A stretch of 64,000 bases of DNA from CAVQEK01 sp963711495 (GTDB lineage: Bacteria > Bacteroidota > Bacteroidia > Cytophagales > Cyclobacteriaceae): the NCBI GenBank assembly GCA_963711495.1, contig CAVQEK010000004.1:1612001-1676000 (forward strand). The letters run 5' to 3'. Below are positions 30,394-39,243 of the stretch, piece by piece. Each line of letters opens with the position of its first letter. The first letter of the stretch is position 1. The position numbers were made by a program, and so were the translations under genes. The notes under the pieces were generated by a model. It had not been told where the DNA came from. It ran no database searches and saw only the letters and a program-made list of their open reading frames with translations.

Positions 30394-30623
30394 GAATGCC
30401 TGTTTAAGCCTGCTAAGCTATTGAATTCAGATTTTATTTGGAACTTCGTAGTGCTCGAATTGACCAACAATATGGAATTTGGCGACGCGCACGGGCTGAT
30501 TTACAATTAATTTCAAGCATAGGATAAAAGGTTGGCGTATGCATGTTGTCTGGAAATACTGACATCCGGCAAACCAGGAACATTCAATACTTTGAGCTAT
30601 CAGAGACTGAAAATCATGAGATG

Positions 30624-31697
30624 CTACAAATCAATCGTTTTCCCCGTTCTCACCGATTCATCGGCGGCAAGCACGATCCGCAGACTATTGATCGCGTCTT
30701 CCCAATGATCATTGAGGTCGGTATCGTTGTGGATGCAGTTTAGAAAAAATTCCTGTTCCAGATTACAGAGTCCCTGATGATCGGGTTCGTCATCTGTCAT
30801 AATGATCTCATCTTGCCGCGTCAGTTTGTCCTGATCGTCGCGTTCTGCATAATGCAACTTTAATCGATTGGTTTTTGTATGAGAATCGATATCGTCCGAT
30901 CCTTTGTCTGAGGAAACCGCCTTATCCATGATATTGACGCATCCCTTTGGACCGATCACATCTTTCACGAAATAGGCTACCTCACTCATCATCGGTCCCC
31001 AGCCTGCTTCATACCATCCTACCGAACCATCTTCAAATCGTACCTGCAATTGCCCGTAATTATACATTTCCTCTTTTATCTGATCCGTAAGATTTGCGCC
31101 GATAGCGCTCACTGAAACAGGCCTCGAACGGGTCATTTGACACATCACGTCGACATAATGCACGCCGCAATCTACGATGGGAGACATGCTGTCCATCAGT
31201 TTTAGGTGTGTGTGCCAGGTCTTTCCACTACTTTGCTGATTGAGGTTCATGCGCATCACCAGCGGTTTTCCCAAAGTTTGTGCGATCTCAATAAATTTTT
31301 TCCATGAAGGGTGTACACGAAGAATGTATCCAACCACCAGTTTTTTATGGGTCTCTTTGGCTTTTTTGACAATTTTTCTCGCCTCAGCCACGGTGAGTGC
31401 AATAGGTTTTTCGACAAAAACATGAACACCATGATCCAGCGCCTTAACGGCCAAAGCGGCATGCGTATCGGGGTAAGTGGCAATGGCCACGGCATCTGGT
31501 TTTAAGGCCATTAATGCCGTATCGAAGTCGTCAAATTGTTTGATCCCGCCGAGTTCTTCGGCCAGTTTTTCGCGATTATCGGCGTATCGGTCTACCAAAC
31601 CGACAAGGTCAAATCCTTCGAGTTTGTGGTATGCTCTGGCATGTGAAGAACCCATATTGCCACATCCAACAACAATTATTCTTATTTTATCACTCAT
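30624..31697 (-). CDS. Gfo/Idh/MocA family oxidoreductase
   Basis: 357 residues from the ATG at 31697; a TTG two codons upstream is a weaker option. The N-terminal Rossmann domain has the dinucleotide motif VVGCGNMGSSHARAY, then ATYPDTHAALAVKALDHG and the conserved EKP in FVEKPIALTV. The C-terminal alpha/beta domain (about 125-350) binds the substrate; DCGVHYVDVMCQM carries the usual catalytic His region. The family reduces or oxidises sugars and inositols with NAD(P). The substrate is unknown. The gene stands alone, 230 bp upstream of the HAD gene start on the same strand. Confidence 0.92.
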   Translation of the reverse strand: MSDKIRIIVVGCGNMGSSHARAYHKLEGFDLVGLVDRYADNREKLAEELGGIKQFDDFDTALMALKPDAVAIATYPDTHAALAVKALDHGVHVFVEKPIALTVAEARKIVKKAKETHKKLVVGYILRVHPSWKKFIEIAQTLGKPLVMRMNLNQQSSGKTWHTHLKLMDSMSPIVDCGVHYVDVMCQMTRSRPVSVSAIGANLTDQIKEEMYNYGQLQVRFEDGSVGWYEAGWGPMMSEVAYFVKDVIGPKGCVNIMDKAVSSDKGSDDIDSHTKTNRLKLHYAERDDQDKLTRQDEIIMTDDEPDHQGLCNLEQEFFLNCIHNDTDLNDHWEDAINSLRIVLAADESVRTGKTIDL

Positions 31698-31782
31698 GTT
31701 CAAGGTTAGTTATTTTGAGTATAAATGTAAAAGGATTTGATTAATGATCCATCAAAAGATCATCAAATTCCAGGATCAGTTC

Positions 31783-32703
31783 TTAGTTGTTAACGATAAC
31801 TTTATTCAATTCATGCGCTTTATTCAAAACAGGATCAAGCAAGAATACAACGAGGAAACCCCATACGAAATTAGAACTTGCCGTTTCAATGAAATGTGCC
31901 AATGAGACTTCCGGAGGCATGTATGGGTTCGGGATAAGGTGTTGTGCATTCATCAAAAAAGCAAATAAAAGTCCCAGCATGATGCCTTTTTGCCAAAGAT
32001 TGCCCTGCATCCAGCGGATCAACGGAAGGCCAATTGCGATCCAAAGTAAGGCACGCGGTATCTGAAAAAGATATAAACCGCTGGAAAAAATATCGTGCAA
32101 TTGTGTCATTAAAGGAGAAATGGCAGTGCTGCCGGTGTATAATTCACGTACAGCATCGAATTGCCAGGCGATATAATAACCAGCGAAAATATACAACGCG
32201 GGATATACAAATATTGCCAGAAAACCAATGCGAAGCCAGAATGTGGCAGTGACATGGGAACCGTTTAGAATTGAATTTTTTTGAGTGGAAAAAGATTTAC
32301 CTGGCCGAAGCCAAAATACGGCTATAAAGGAAAAGAATGCAGCCATAAAAAAGCCACCAAAAACAATGGTCAGAATGCCATTCATCGGAAGTCCCAGGCT
32401 GTCGTTGAACCAGAGTGTTTCTATTTGAGAAAGGAAGAATTGTATGCCAAAAATCAAAACAAATACATATGACGCCAATACCAGTCGGCGTCGAGGGCAG
32501 TTTAGAATAAAGATCATGATGATGGCTGTATTGATGGCAACGGCCAGCCACATTCTAAAAAGTATCAATTCCGGTGCCGCAGTAGTTGTTTTCATTTGAT
32601 TGGGAAATAGGGCGGAGCCCAGCGAAAGACCTGTAATTAACAGAATCTGCATGATTACGGAAAGGACCAGCCATTTTCCCGCCAGCGTGAGTATTTTTTT
32701 CAT
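31783..32703 (-). CDS. Multi-pass membrane protein controlled by the adjacent MarR regulator
   Basis: 306 residues with about eight hydrophobic helices, e.g. WLVLSVIMQILLITGLSLG, MWLAVAINTAIIMIFIL and LYIFAGYYIAW. No transporter signature or catalytic motif is seen; I do not recognise the family with confidence. A copy of the 14-bp palindrome found upstream of the marR gene lies 31 bp before its start, so the MarR protein is very likely its regulator. MarR-linked membrane proteins often take part in drug or stress responses, but that is only context. Confidence 0.7.
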   Translation of the reverse strand: MKKILTLAGKWLVLSVIMQILLITGLSLGSALFPNQMKTTTAAPELILFRMWLAVAINTAIIMIFILNCPRRRLVLASYVFVLIFGIQFFLSQIETLWFNDSLGLPMNGILTIVFGGFFMAAFFSFIAVFWLRPGKSFSTQKNSILNGSHVTATFWLRIGFLAIFVYPALYIFAGYYIAWQFDAVRELYTGSTAISPLMTQLHDIFSSGLYLFQIPRALLWIAIGLPLIRWMQGNLWQKGIMLGLLFAFLMNAQHLIPNPYMPPEVSLAHFIETASSNFVWGFLVVFLLDPVLNKAHELNKVIVNN

Positions 32704-32733
32704 GTGGATAGAAATTTTGTGAGTTTTAATGAA

Positions 32734-32747
32734 GTTGTATATGCAAC
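32734..32747. promoter_or_regulatory. Probable MarR operator upstream of the membrane protein gene
   Basis: The 14-mer GTTGTATATGCAAC is a near-perfect palindrome (GTTG ... CAAC arms around TATATG). Its exact reverse complement occurs upstream of the marR gene at 33208-33221. It lies 31 bp before the start of the membrane protein gene and just after the marR stop, where a repressor would block transcription. Confidence 0.75.
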
Positions 32748-32754
32748 AAAAAGA

Positions 32755-33192
32755 TTATTCCAGATTGATTAATATTTTGTGCAGTGTGGCCGTACACGCA
32801 ACGATCTGTCCTTCTGTCAGACCATCTAAAGCTGCCAGATAAACCTTACTACTTGCCTCAACCATTTCATTTTCCAGGGCGCGGCCTTTGTGGGTCAGGT
32901 GAATATTTCGCTGTCTTTTGTCGGATTTGTCGGCGATCCGCACTACCAGATTATTCCTGATCATGGTATTAATGACTCTGGTTATGGTGGTTTTATTGCG
33001 TTTAATTTGGTTTGCGATCTGCTGTTGGTTCATGCCATCTTCATACCACAACAGCGTGAGGATGGCGAATTGTTCTACAGTTGGTTCAAAGCCTTTTTCC
33101 TGGAAAACTTGTGAAATTCTGGAGTATATTATCTGTTGACACAATCCGATCTGGTAAATAATATTTTCTTTGATGGACGTGGGTTCGTTCAT
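32755..33192 (-). CDS. MarR family transcriptional regulator
   Basis: 145 residues with a winged helix-turn-helix over about 30-100: TVEQFAILTLLWYEDGMNQQ, IANQIKRNKTTITRVINTMI (recognition helix) and the wing VRIADKSDKRQRNIHLT. Flanking helices serve dimerisation. Palindromic sites lie upstream of this gene (33208) and of the following membrane gene (32734), which points to autoregulation plus control of the neighbour. The inducing ligand is unknown. Confidence 0.93.
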   Translation of the reverse strand: MNEPTSIKENIIYQIGLCQQIIYSRISQVFQEKGFEPTVEQFAILTLLWYEDGMNQQQIANQIKRNKTTITRVINTMIRNNLVVRIADKSDKRQRNIHLTHKGRALENEMVEASSKVYLAALDGLTEGQIVACTATLHKILINLE

Positions 33193-33207
33193 TTTTCACT
33201 ATTGTTA

Positions 33208-33221
33208 GTTGCATATACAAC
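33208..33221. promoter_or_regulatory. Probable MarR operator upstream of marR
   Basis: GTTGCATATACAAC, the exact reverse complement of the site at 32734-32747, lies 16 bp before the marR start codon. The flanks ATTGTTA and AACAAT extend the dyad. This is a typical position for MarR autorepression. Confidence 0.75.
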
Positions 33222-33812
33222 AATAATTATCGGTCAATAATTCGAATCGATCTAATTTTAGTCACTCAATTTTATGAAAGGTAATTTGCGAGTTTGAGAG
33301 GGAATTTTAGGATGTTAAAAAGATCCCAATAGTTATGATCGCCAAGGTCAGTGAGTAAAAACGGGCAGGTAAGATTCGGAAGGTTCTAACAAGGAGGGAG
33401 GATCCCGATTCGCCCTTTTCATGCTTTTGCAGACTATACAGCCGTATTGGCATATTCACTTTTCTCAAACTATTGGTTCACGGGAAATGTTTCCATTTTC
33501 ATCTGCAACACATTCATCGAAATCGTTACGGAAAAATGAATTGGGCAAAATACTATTTGTTTCATTTAAAATCTGACAGCATTCAAAGTTTGAAAAAATA
33601 AATCTTAAGACAATTTAGAGATATGGTTGGTCCTGAGTGATCAAAAATTATTTGAAAGCAAAATTCATCTGCCAATTGAGAATCCTGCTGCTGGCTCAAT
33701 AAGTTTCTTCCCGTTGAACATTCATTCAGAACTTATGGTGTTCATTGGAAAATACCCCTACTTTTAATAATTTTAGATGACCAGCTAATTTTTTATTCTG
33801 ACCACTATTTTT
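33222..33812. other. Intergenic stretch without recognisable gene
   Basis: About 590 bp between the marR operator and the glycosidase gene. I found no reading frame with family features on either strand, no RNA gene and no hairpin with a T-tract. The promoters of both flanking genes must lie here, but none stands out. Confidence 0.6.
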
Positions 33813-35654
33813 ATGATATTCAATAAATTCAGCCGCTACAATCTGATCATTTTAAGCGCAATTATCTTCAGTTTATGGACATGTAGTTCGAAACCCGCCA
33901 TGGAGGTGATGAAATGGCATAACCTGGAACTGAGTTTTAAAGGCCCGCAACTTTCTGAAGAAGCCGGTGATAATCCATTCCTCAATTATCGTTTGGAAGT
34001 CACCTTCAAACATGACAAAAGGGTATATGTTGTTCCCGGTTTTTATGATGCTGACGGAAATCCGGCTGAAACGGGCGCAAACAAAGGGAATGTATGGAAA
34101 GTGCGGTTTTGCCCGGATGCCCTGGGTTCCTGGGCGTACTCGGTGTCTTTCAGGAAAGGAAAGGACATTGCCATCAGCGATGACATAAAGGCTGGTAAAC
34201 CCGTTTACTTTGATGGTGCAAATGGACAATTCAATGTGATTCCCAGTGATAAACAAGATCAGGATTTTAGAGGAAAAGGACGTTTACTTTATGTAGGGGA
34301 ACGCTATCTGCGATTTGCCGAGACGGGAGAATGGTTTTTGAAAGGAGGTGCGGATAGCCCGGAAAATTTCCTGGCTTACCAGGACTTTGATGGCACCTAT
34401 TTTGGCGGGCAAAGTGAACAGCGGCAAGGAGAAGCCGCAACCAACAATCATTTACACACATATGCGCCACATGCCTCAGATTGGCATGACGGAGATCCCA
34501 CCTGGCAAAACGGCAAGGGTAAGAACATCATAGGGGCTCTAAATTACTTGTCATCCAAAGGAATGAATGCTGTCTATTTTTTAACAATGAATATCGGTGG
34601 CGACGGCAAAGATGTATGGCCCTACACCGGATATGACGAACGCTATCGCTTCGATTGCAGCAAGCTGGATCAGTGGGAGATCGTATTTGATCACATGGAA
34701 AAACTGGGATTAATGTTGCATATCGTCACCCAGGAAACTGAAAATGAAATGTTGCTTGACAGTGGCAATACCGGGGTTCAGCGTAAATTGTATTACCGAC
34801 AGTTGATTGCCCGGTTCAGCCATCATTTGGCCATCACCTGGAACATGGGCGAAGAAAACGGCCCGGCGGATTTTACACCCAATGGCCAGAGTATAGCACA
34901 ACAAAAGGCCATGGTCAGATACATGAAAACCCATGATCCGTACCAGAATTTCGTGGTAATCCATACTCATTCAAATCCAAAATATCGGTATGCCATTTTT
35001 GATCAGTTGCTGGGTTTTAAGTATCTCGATGGGCCTTCCATCCAGGTTGGTACCATCCGTGATGCCCACAGTGAAACCAGGGTGTGGACCAAAAGATCTG
35101 CCGGGGCCGAACATCCGTGGGTAGTGAACATCGATGAAATTGGCCCTGCTTCCAGGGGCGTGGATCCCGACGACCGCCAGGATAACAATCAGGATACCAT
35201 ACGGGCTGCTGTGTTGTGGGGCAACCTGATGGCCGGCGGTGGCGGTGTGGAGTGGTATTTTGGCTATAAAAACCATGATAATGATTTAAGCTGTGAAAAT
35301 TGGCGGAGCCGTGATCACATGTGGGATTATACACGCCATGCCCTGGATTTTTTTCATCATGAATTACCTTTTTGGGATATGGAAAATGCTGATCAATTGG
35401 TCGATAGTACCAGGGCTTATTGTCTGGCGCAAAAAGGATTAATTTATGCCATTTACCTGCCCCTGGGCGGTTCAACCAGCCTTGATCTTAACGGAAGTTC
35501 CGCTTCATTTGAGATAAAGTGGTATAATCCGAGATCGGGTGGAAATTTGCTCGTGGGTACAGTTCCAAAAGTGACTGGTGGCAAAAAGGTAGATATCGGA
35601 CAACCACCATCTAATCCAAACCTGGATTGGGCTGTATTGGTGAAAAAGGAATAA
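33813..35654 (+). CDS. DUF5060/DUF4038-type glycoside hydrolase, exported
   Basis: 613 residues. The N-terminal hydrophobic segment (NLIILSAIIFSLWTCSS) is a signal peptide, possibly lipoprotein-like at Cys24. About 30-130 is a DUF5060 beta-sandwich (HNLELSFKGPQLSEE, WKVRFCPDALGSWAYSVSF). About 145-530 is a TIM-barrel of the DUF4038/apiosidase-like kind, with candidate catalytic Glu residues in AITWNMGEENGPADF and WVVNIDEIGPASRG. The last 80 residues resemble the collagen-binding-like C-terminal domain (IKWYNPRSGGNL). It probably cuts a plant or algal polysaccharide side chain; the substrate is unknown. No SusC/D pair is near. Confidence 0.85.
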   Translation: MIFNKFSRYNLIILSAIIFSLWTCSSKPAMEVMKWHNLELSFKGPQLSEEAGDNPFLNYRLEVTFKHDKRVYVVPGFYDADGNPAETGANKGNVWKVRFCPDALGSWAYSVSFRKGKDIAISDDIKAGKPVYFDGANGQFNVIPSDKQDQDFRGKGRLLYVGERYLRFAETGEWFLKGGADSPENFLAYQDFDGTYFGGQSEQRQGEAATNNHLHTYAPHASDWHDGDPTWQNGKGKNIIGALNYLSSKGMNAVYFLTMNIGGDGKDVWPYTGYDERYRFDCSKLDQWEIVFDHMEKLGLMLHIVTQETENEMLLDSGNTGVQRKLYYRQLIARFSHHLAITWNMGEENGPADFTPNGQSIAQQKAMVRYMKTHDPYQNFVVIHTHSNPKYRYAIFDQLLGFKYLDGPSIQVGTIRDAHSETRVWTKRSAGAEHPWVVNIDEIGPASRGVDPDDRQDNNQDTIRAAVLWGNLMAGGGGVEWYFGYKNHDNDLSCENWRSRDHMWDYTRHALDFFHHELPFWDMENADQLVDSTRAYCLAQKGLIYAIYLPLGGSTSLDLNGSSASFEIKWYNPRSGGNLLVGTVPKVTGGKKVDIGQPPSNPNLDWAVLVKKE

Positions 35655-35870
35655 TTATTACCATTCGTTGTTTTGAATAATGAAATGGTTAAAATGAACA
35701 AAGGTTTTTTGCGCAATTCATGCTATTAAAAACGCTTTCGGATGAAAATGTTCAGGGACAAATGTTTCGCCAATCCAACTGATTTTTACTATTTCATGAA
35801 TGTGATGAAGCCTCAATTGCTTGCGATGATTCCAGTCTCTCTTTTTACATCAGAAAACGTTGAACGAGGG

Positions 35871-37388
35871 CTACTTTGTCCCCGGATTACTCATAAAGGC
35901 AATTCGCTGGCTGTCCGGCGCCCAGGACGGCACATTGATTGTCCCCTGTCCGCCGTAGAGATAGGCAATCACTTTTGGGGCGCCTCCTGATACCGGCATG
36001 ATCCGAAGCATCACGCGCTTGTAAGCAGGGTGATCATCGGGTTGTATGGAATCAAGAAATGAAATAAATACCATCCATTTGCCGTCCGGCGAAATGTGAG
36101 GGAACCAATCGTTGTATTGGTCAAATGTTAACTGTTCCAGGTCACTGCCATCCGGTTCCATTCGCCAGATCTGCATGGTTCCAGTCATGCTTCCGTTGAA
36201 ATAAATATATTTTCCGTCCGGCGAAGCCTCCGGTCCGTCCACATGATGACTGCGGTTGAATGTCAATTGTATTTCCCGGCCTCCGTTAATATCGCATTTA
36301 TAGACATTGTAAATCGTCGTATCTCGCTGGGCAACGTAATACACACTTTTATTGTCGGCTGACCAACCGTGAAAATAAGAAGGCGTTCCTTCGGTGATCA
36401 TTTTTGGTGTTCCACCTTGCAATGGTAACACATAAACCGTAGAACCTCCGCCTTTCAATCCCTGACGGGAATGGCTTACCGCAAGCATTTTCCCATCGAA
36501 GGATATTCCATGGTCATTATTGAGGCGATCAAGGCCTCCTGTATTGTGTTTTAAAAGTTCACCACCTTCAACAGGTATTTCATACAACGAACCTGCCTGG
36601 TTAAACAACAGTTTTTTGCCGTCAGGCATCCAGTTTGGCGCTTCGAATCCCTGGTCAGAAGTATAGATCACCTTCCTTTTTCCGTCAAATACATTCATGA
36701 TCTCCAGTCTTGAACCCACAAATCCCTGTTGATAAGGATCATAATCGTTGGGCAGCGGTTTGCTTATTCTGACATTCCAGACTTTGGCGGTTTCTTTTAC
36801 ATTTTCATTATGGGAGCAGATAAAGAGGCCAGCCAATACATCATCCGGCATTTCATCCAGTTCTTTGGAACCTACGATCTGGAGAGGTTCGCCCCAATGT
36901 GCAACCCTCATCGTAAAGACTTTGCCATGGCGCTCCAGTTGTATGATCTGGGCGTTTGTCTTGGGAAACCGGATTTCATCTTCCGGGTCTCTCATCTCCA
37001 TACCCTTTTTCATTCTCCACTGCATCACCGTGAGGCCATCGCCGTGATATACGGCGCTCATGTGCACGGCATCTTCGGCTTCTGATTCCCGCACCATCCA
37101 TCCGATTTTACGATGCCCTTCCGCGCCGTTTCCTTCGAATTCAAACTGGGCCGTCAGGATAAAATCCCCTTTGATCCTGTTGAAGGCATATTGAAATTCA
37201 TCACGCGCAAACCAAATATTATATCCTGCCCCTTGCAGTGTATAGGTCTGTGTTGCATCATCGTACACGGTAGATCCTGCAATTTTTGGATTCCCGATAT
37301 CCGCGTGGTCATTAAAAATTCCGACAGCGTGCTGTGCAAATGAAAAATTGAATAATAAAAGGCAAAGGATGGTGAGTGTTATTTTCAT
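35871..37388 (-). CDS. TolB-like PD40 beta-propeller protein with DUF1349-like N-terminus, secreted
   Basis: 505 residues. Signal peptide about 1-18. Residues about 25-200 form a beta-rich domain like DUF1349/LamG (GDFILTAQFEFEGNGAEGHRKIGWMVR, split over two strands). About 210-505 is a TolB-type propeller with PD40 repeats: PNWMPDGKKLLFN, ASPDGKYIYFNGS, ISPDGKWMVFISF, WAPDSQRIAFMS. No catalytic triad is visible, so it is a binding or sensing protein, not a peptidase. It ends near the convergent glycosidase gene. Confidence 0.85.
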   Translation of the reverse strand: MKITLTILCLLLFNFSFAQHAVGIFNDHADIGNPKIAGSTVYDDATQTYTLQGAGYNIWFARDEFQYAFNRIKGDFILTAQFEFEGNGAEGHRKIGWMVRESEAEDAVHMSAVYHGDGLTVMQWRMKKGMEMRDPEDEIRFPKTNAQIIQLERHGKVFTMRVAHWGEPLQIVGSKELDEMPDDVLAGLFICSHNENVKETAKVWNVRISKPLPNDYDPYQQGFVGSRLEIMNVFDGKRKVIYTSDQGFEAPNWMPDGKKLLFNQAGSLYEIPVEGGELLKHNTGGLDRLNNDHGISFDGKMLAVSHSRQGLKGGGSTVYVLPLQGGTPKMITEGTPSYFHGWSADNKSVYYVAQRDTTIYNVYKCDINGGREIQLTFNRSHHVDGPEASPDGKYIYFNGSMTGTMQIWRMEPDGSDLEQLTFDQYNDWFPHISPDGKWMVFISFLDSIQPDDHPAYKRVMLRIMPVSGGAPKVIAYLYGGQGTINVPSWAPDSQRIAFMSNPGTK

Positions 37389-37559
37389 AATTCGGATTGA
37401 TTAAGATAAAAAAACAGCTCCAAATATTAGTTTCAGATGAAAGATATGTATCTGGCACCATTTCATGTTACTGTTAATTAGCCTGAAACATGTTGATACA
37501 ATATAAGTAATTTACTTGGAAAATATCCATGGGCCTCATTTTTGTCAGCATAACGTTTT

Positions 37560-39236
37560 TTACTGTATGACGATTTTTTTTATAAAAGCCTTCCTGTCAG
37601 ATTCAGAGATCATGACCAGATAAATTCCTTTTCCCACATAACCTGGAAGGGCCAGGTTTACTTTATTATTGCTTTTGGTGATCTCTTTTTCAAAGATTGT
37701 TTTCCCGGAAAGATCCAGCAATTTGAAGTGGGCTGGTGTATGGATTACATTAGCCAAACTCAGGGTAAAAGCGCCATCGTTTGGATTGGGAAAAATGGTT
37801 ATTTTCTGCGTTAAAAGTGTTTTTTCCATTCCGGTTGTTATTGGGGTATGCACTTCGGCAATGTTGCTATAGTCAGACATCGTAGTACCCACCGCTTTTA
37901 TCCGGTATTGGTAATGCATCAGTGGAACGATTCCGTTATCAGCATAAGTTGTTGTATTCTTTGGCAGTGTAGCAATTTTGATGAAACCGGGACGAAAGTC
38001 ATTCGCTCTTTCCAGGATAAAACCCGCTTCATCGTTGCTGTTGTCTTTCCATTGCAGGTTAATGTGCGAAATTCCTTCCGGGAGCCCGCTCAGTTGAGTA
38101 GGCGCGTCAGGATGGCTCTGTTGACTGAGCAGCCAGATGTATGCAGATCTTGAGTTGGTCAGTTTGGTGTTTTTTTCAATGGCGGTGACCACAAATTTAT
38201 AAGGTCTACTGCGGACCATTGTGGCATTGGTGTTCCAGTCGAGAGTCAGATTTTTAAATGCCGGATAATATGCGGAGGCGTTGAGATTGGTGGTAGCGGC
38301 ATGTGAAGGCAAACGCAACAGATCGCCGAATTGAAGGATTTTCAGAGTATCCTGGTCTCCGCCTGATATTGAGACAGGCAAGCTAAATTGAGCGCCGGCA
38401 ACGATGGCGGTATCTTGCATCCCCATGATCGCTGGCGTCAGGCGATTGCTGGATTGTATGCCAACAGGAAGATCTAAGGACGTTTCGCTTAATGTATATA
38501 TCTCATTATCTATCTCGCGATATTGTTTCATACGCACATTCGCCAGGTAATTTCCAATGGAGTCAACGGTTTGCCATTGGAGCAGCCCATTGTATGTGTC
38601 GAGGCCCATTTGAGAAACCGGTTTTCTTTCCATATCATCAAAACTGATGGGATAGGTATAATTGATGACTGGTAATTCTTGGCTTTTTTTGGGAATGCCG
38701 AATGCGAAAGTCAACGAATCGCGGGAATCAGGGTTGGCGACCAGATCATAATAATAATCGTTTCCGTCGACGACCTCGGGGAAAAACAGATTTTCGATGG
38801 TTGGTGTTTGAATGCAACCCAGGGATGGATCGATGGTGAAGGTGGTTTCCAGGTAAATGGGTGTAAACACGGAATTGTAGAAATTGTTAAAACCGCGATA
38901 TCTGTTTCCATTGAAAAATGAAACAGTGTATTGTCCCGGACCGGAATAGATGTGTTCTTTTTTAGTAGTCATCAAGACTTTATCAGGTACAAAATGTTGG
39001 AATTCGGCATCCTGGTGGTTCACAAAATGTTCTATAGTACCGTCGCCATAATTAATTTCAGATCCGCAACAGAGCGGTACCGGACCGTCATCCGTAATGA
39101 TATTTATCGAAATTTCCATTTCATAATTTTGGCATGAGACAGGCTTTACTGAGACGTAGCCTCCATTATATTGCGCCACAACAGGCAACTCGTCTATTAG
39201 TAATGTCAGGAAAGCAATGAGAAATCTGAATTTCAT
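37560..39236 (-). CDS. T9SS type A sorting-domain cargo protein with fibronectin type III domain (paralog 1)
   Basis: 558 residues: a signal peptide (about 1-22), a large N-terminal beta-rich region (SVKPVSCQNYEMEISINI, then YGDGTIEHF and PGQYTVSFFNGN), a fibronectin type III domain at about 375-465 (QWKDNSNDEAGFILERA, YQYRIKAVGTT) and a T9SS type A C-terminal domain (ITIFPNPNDGAFTLSLANV ... GKGIYLVMISES ... KKIVIQ). The sorting domain predicts export and surface anchoring. The N-terminal function is not known. The gene starts 7 bp after the stop of the equally long paralog, so the two form an operon. Confidence 0.88.
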   Translation of the reverse strand: MKFRFLIAFLTLLIDELPVVAQYNGGYVSVKPVSCQNYEMEISINIITDDGPVPLCCGSEINYGDGTIEHFVNHQDAEFQHFVPDKVLMTTKKEHIYSGPGQYTVSFFNGNRYRGFNNFYNSVFTPIYLETTFTIDPSLGCIQTPTIENLFFPEVVDGNDYYYDLVANPDSRDSLTFAFGIPKKSQELPVINYTYPISFDDMERKPVSQMGLDTYNGLLQWQTVDSIGNYLANVRMKQYREIDNEIYTLSETSLDLPVGIQSSNRLTPAIMGMQDTAIVAGAQFSLPVSISGGDQDTLKILQFGDLLRLPSHAATTNLNASAYYPAFKNLTLDWNTNATMVRSRPYKFVVTAIEKNTKLTNSRSAYIWLLSQQSHPDAPTQLSGLPEGISHINLQWKDNSNDEAGFILERANDFRPGFIKIATLPKNTTTYADNGIVPLMHYQYRIKAVGTTMSDYSNIAEVHTPITTGMEKTLLTQKITIFPNPNDGAFTLSLANVIHTPAHFKLLDLSGKTIFEKEITKSNNKVNLALPGYVGKGIYLVMISESDRKAFIKKIVIQ

Positions 39237-39243
39237 ATGATTT

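Noticed and set aside
35742..35990. An 82-residue plus-strand frame between the glycosidase and the PD40 gene
   Set aside because: Half of it overlaps the antisense of the PD40 gene and no family pattern is seen.
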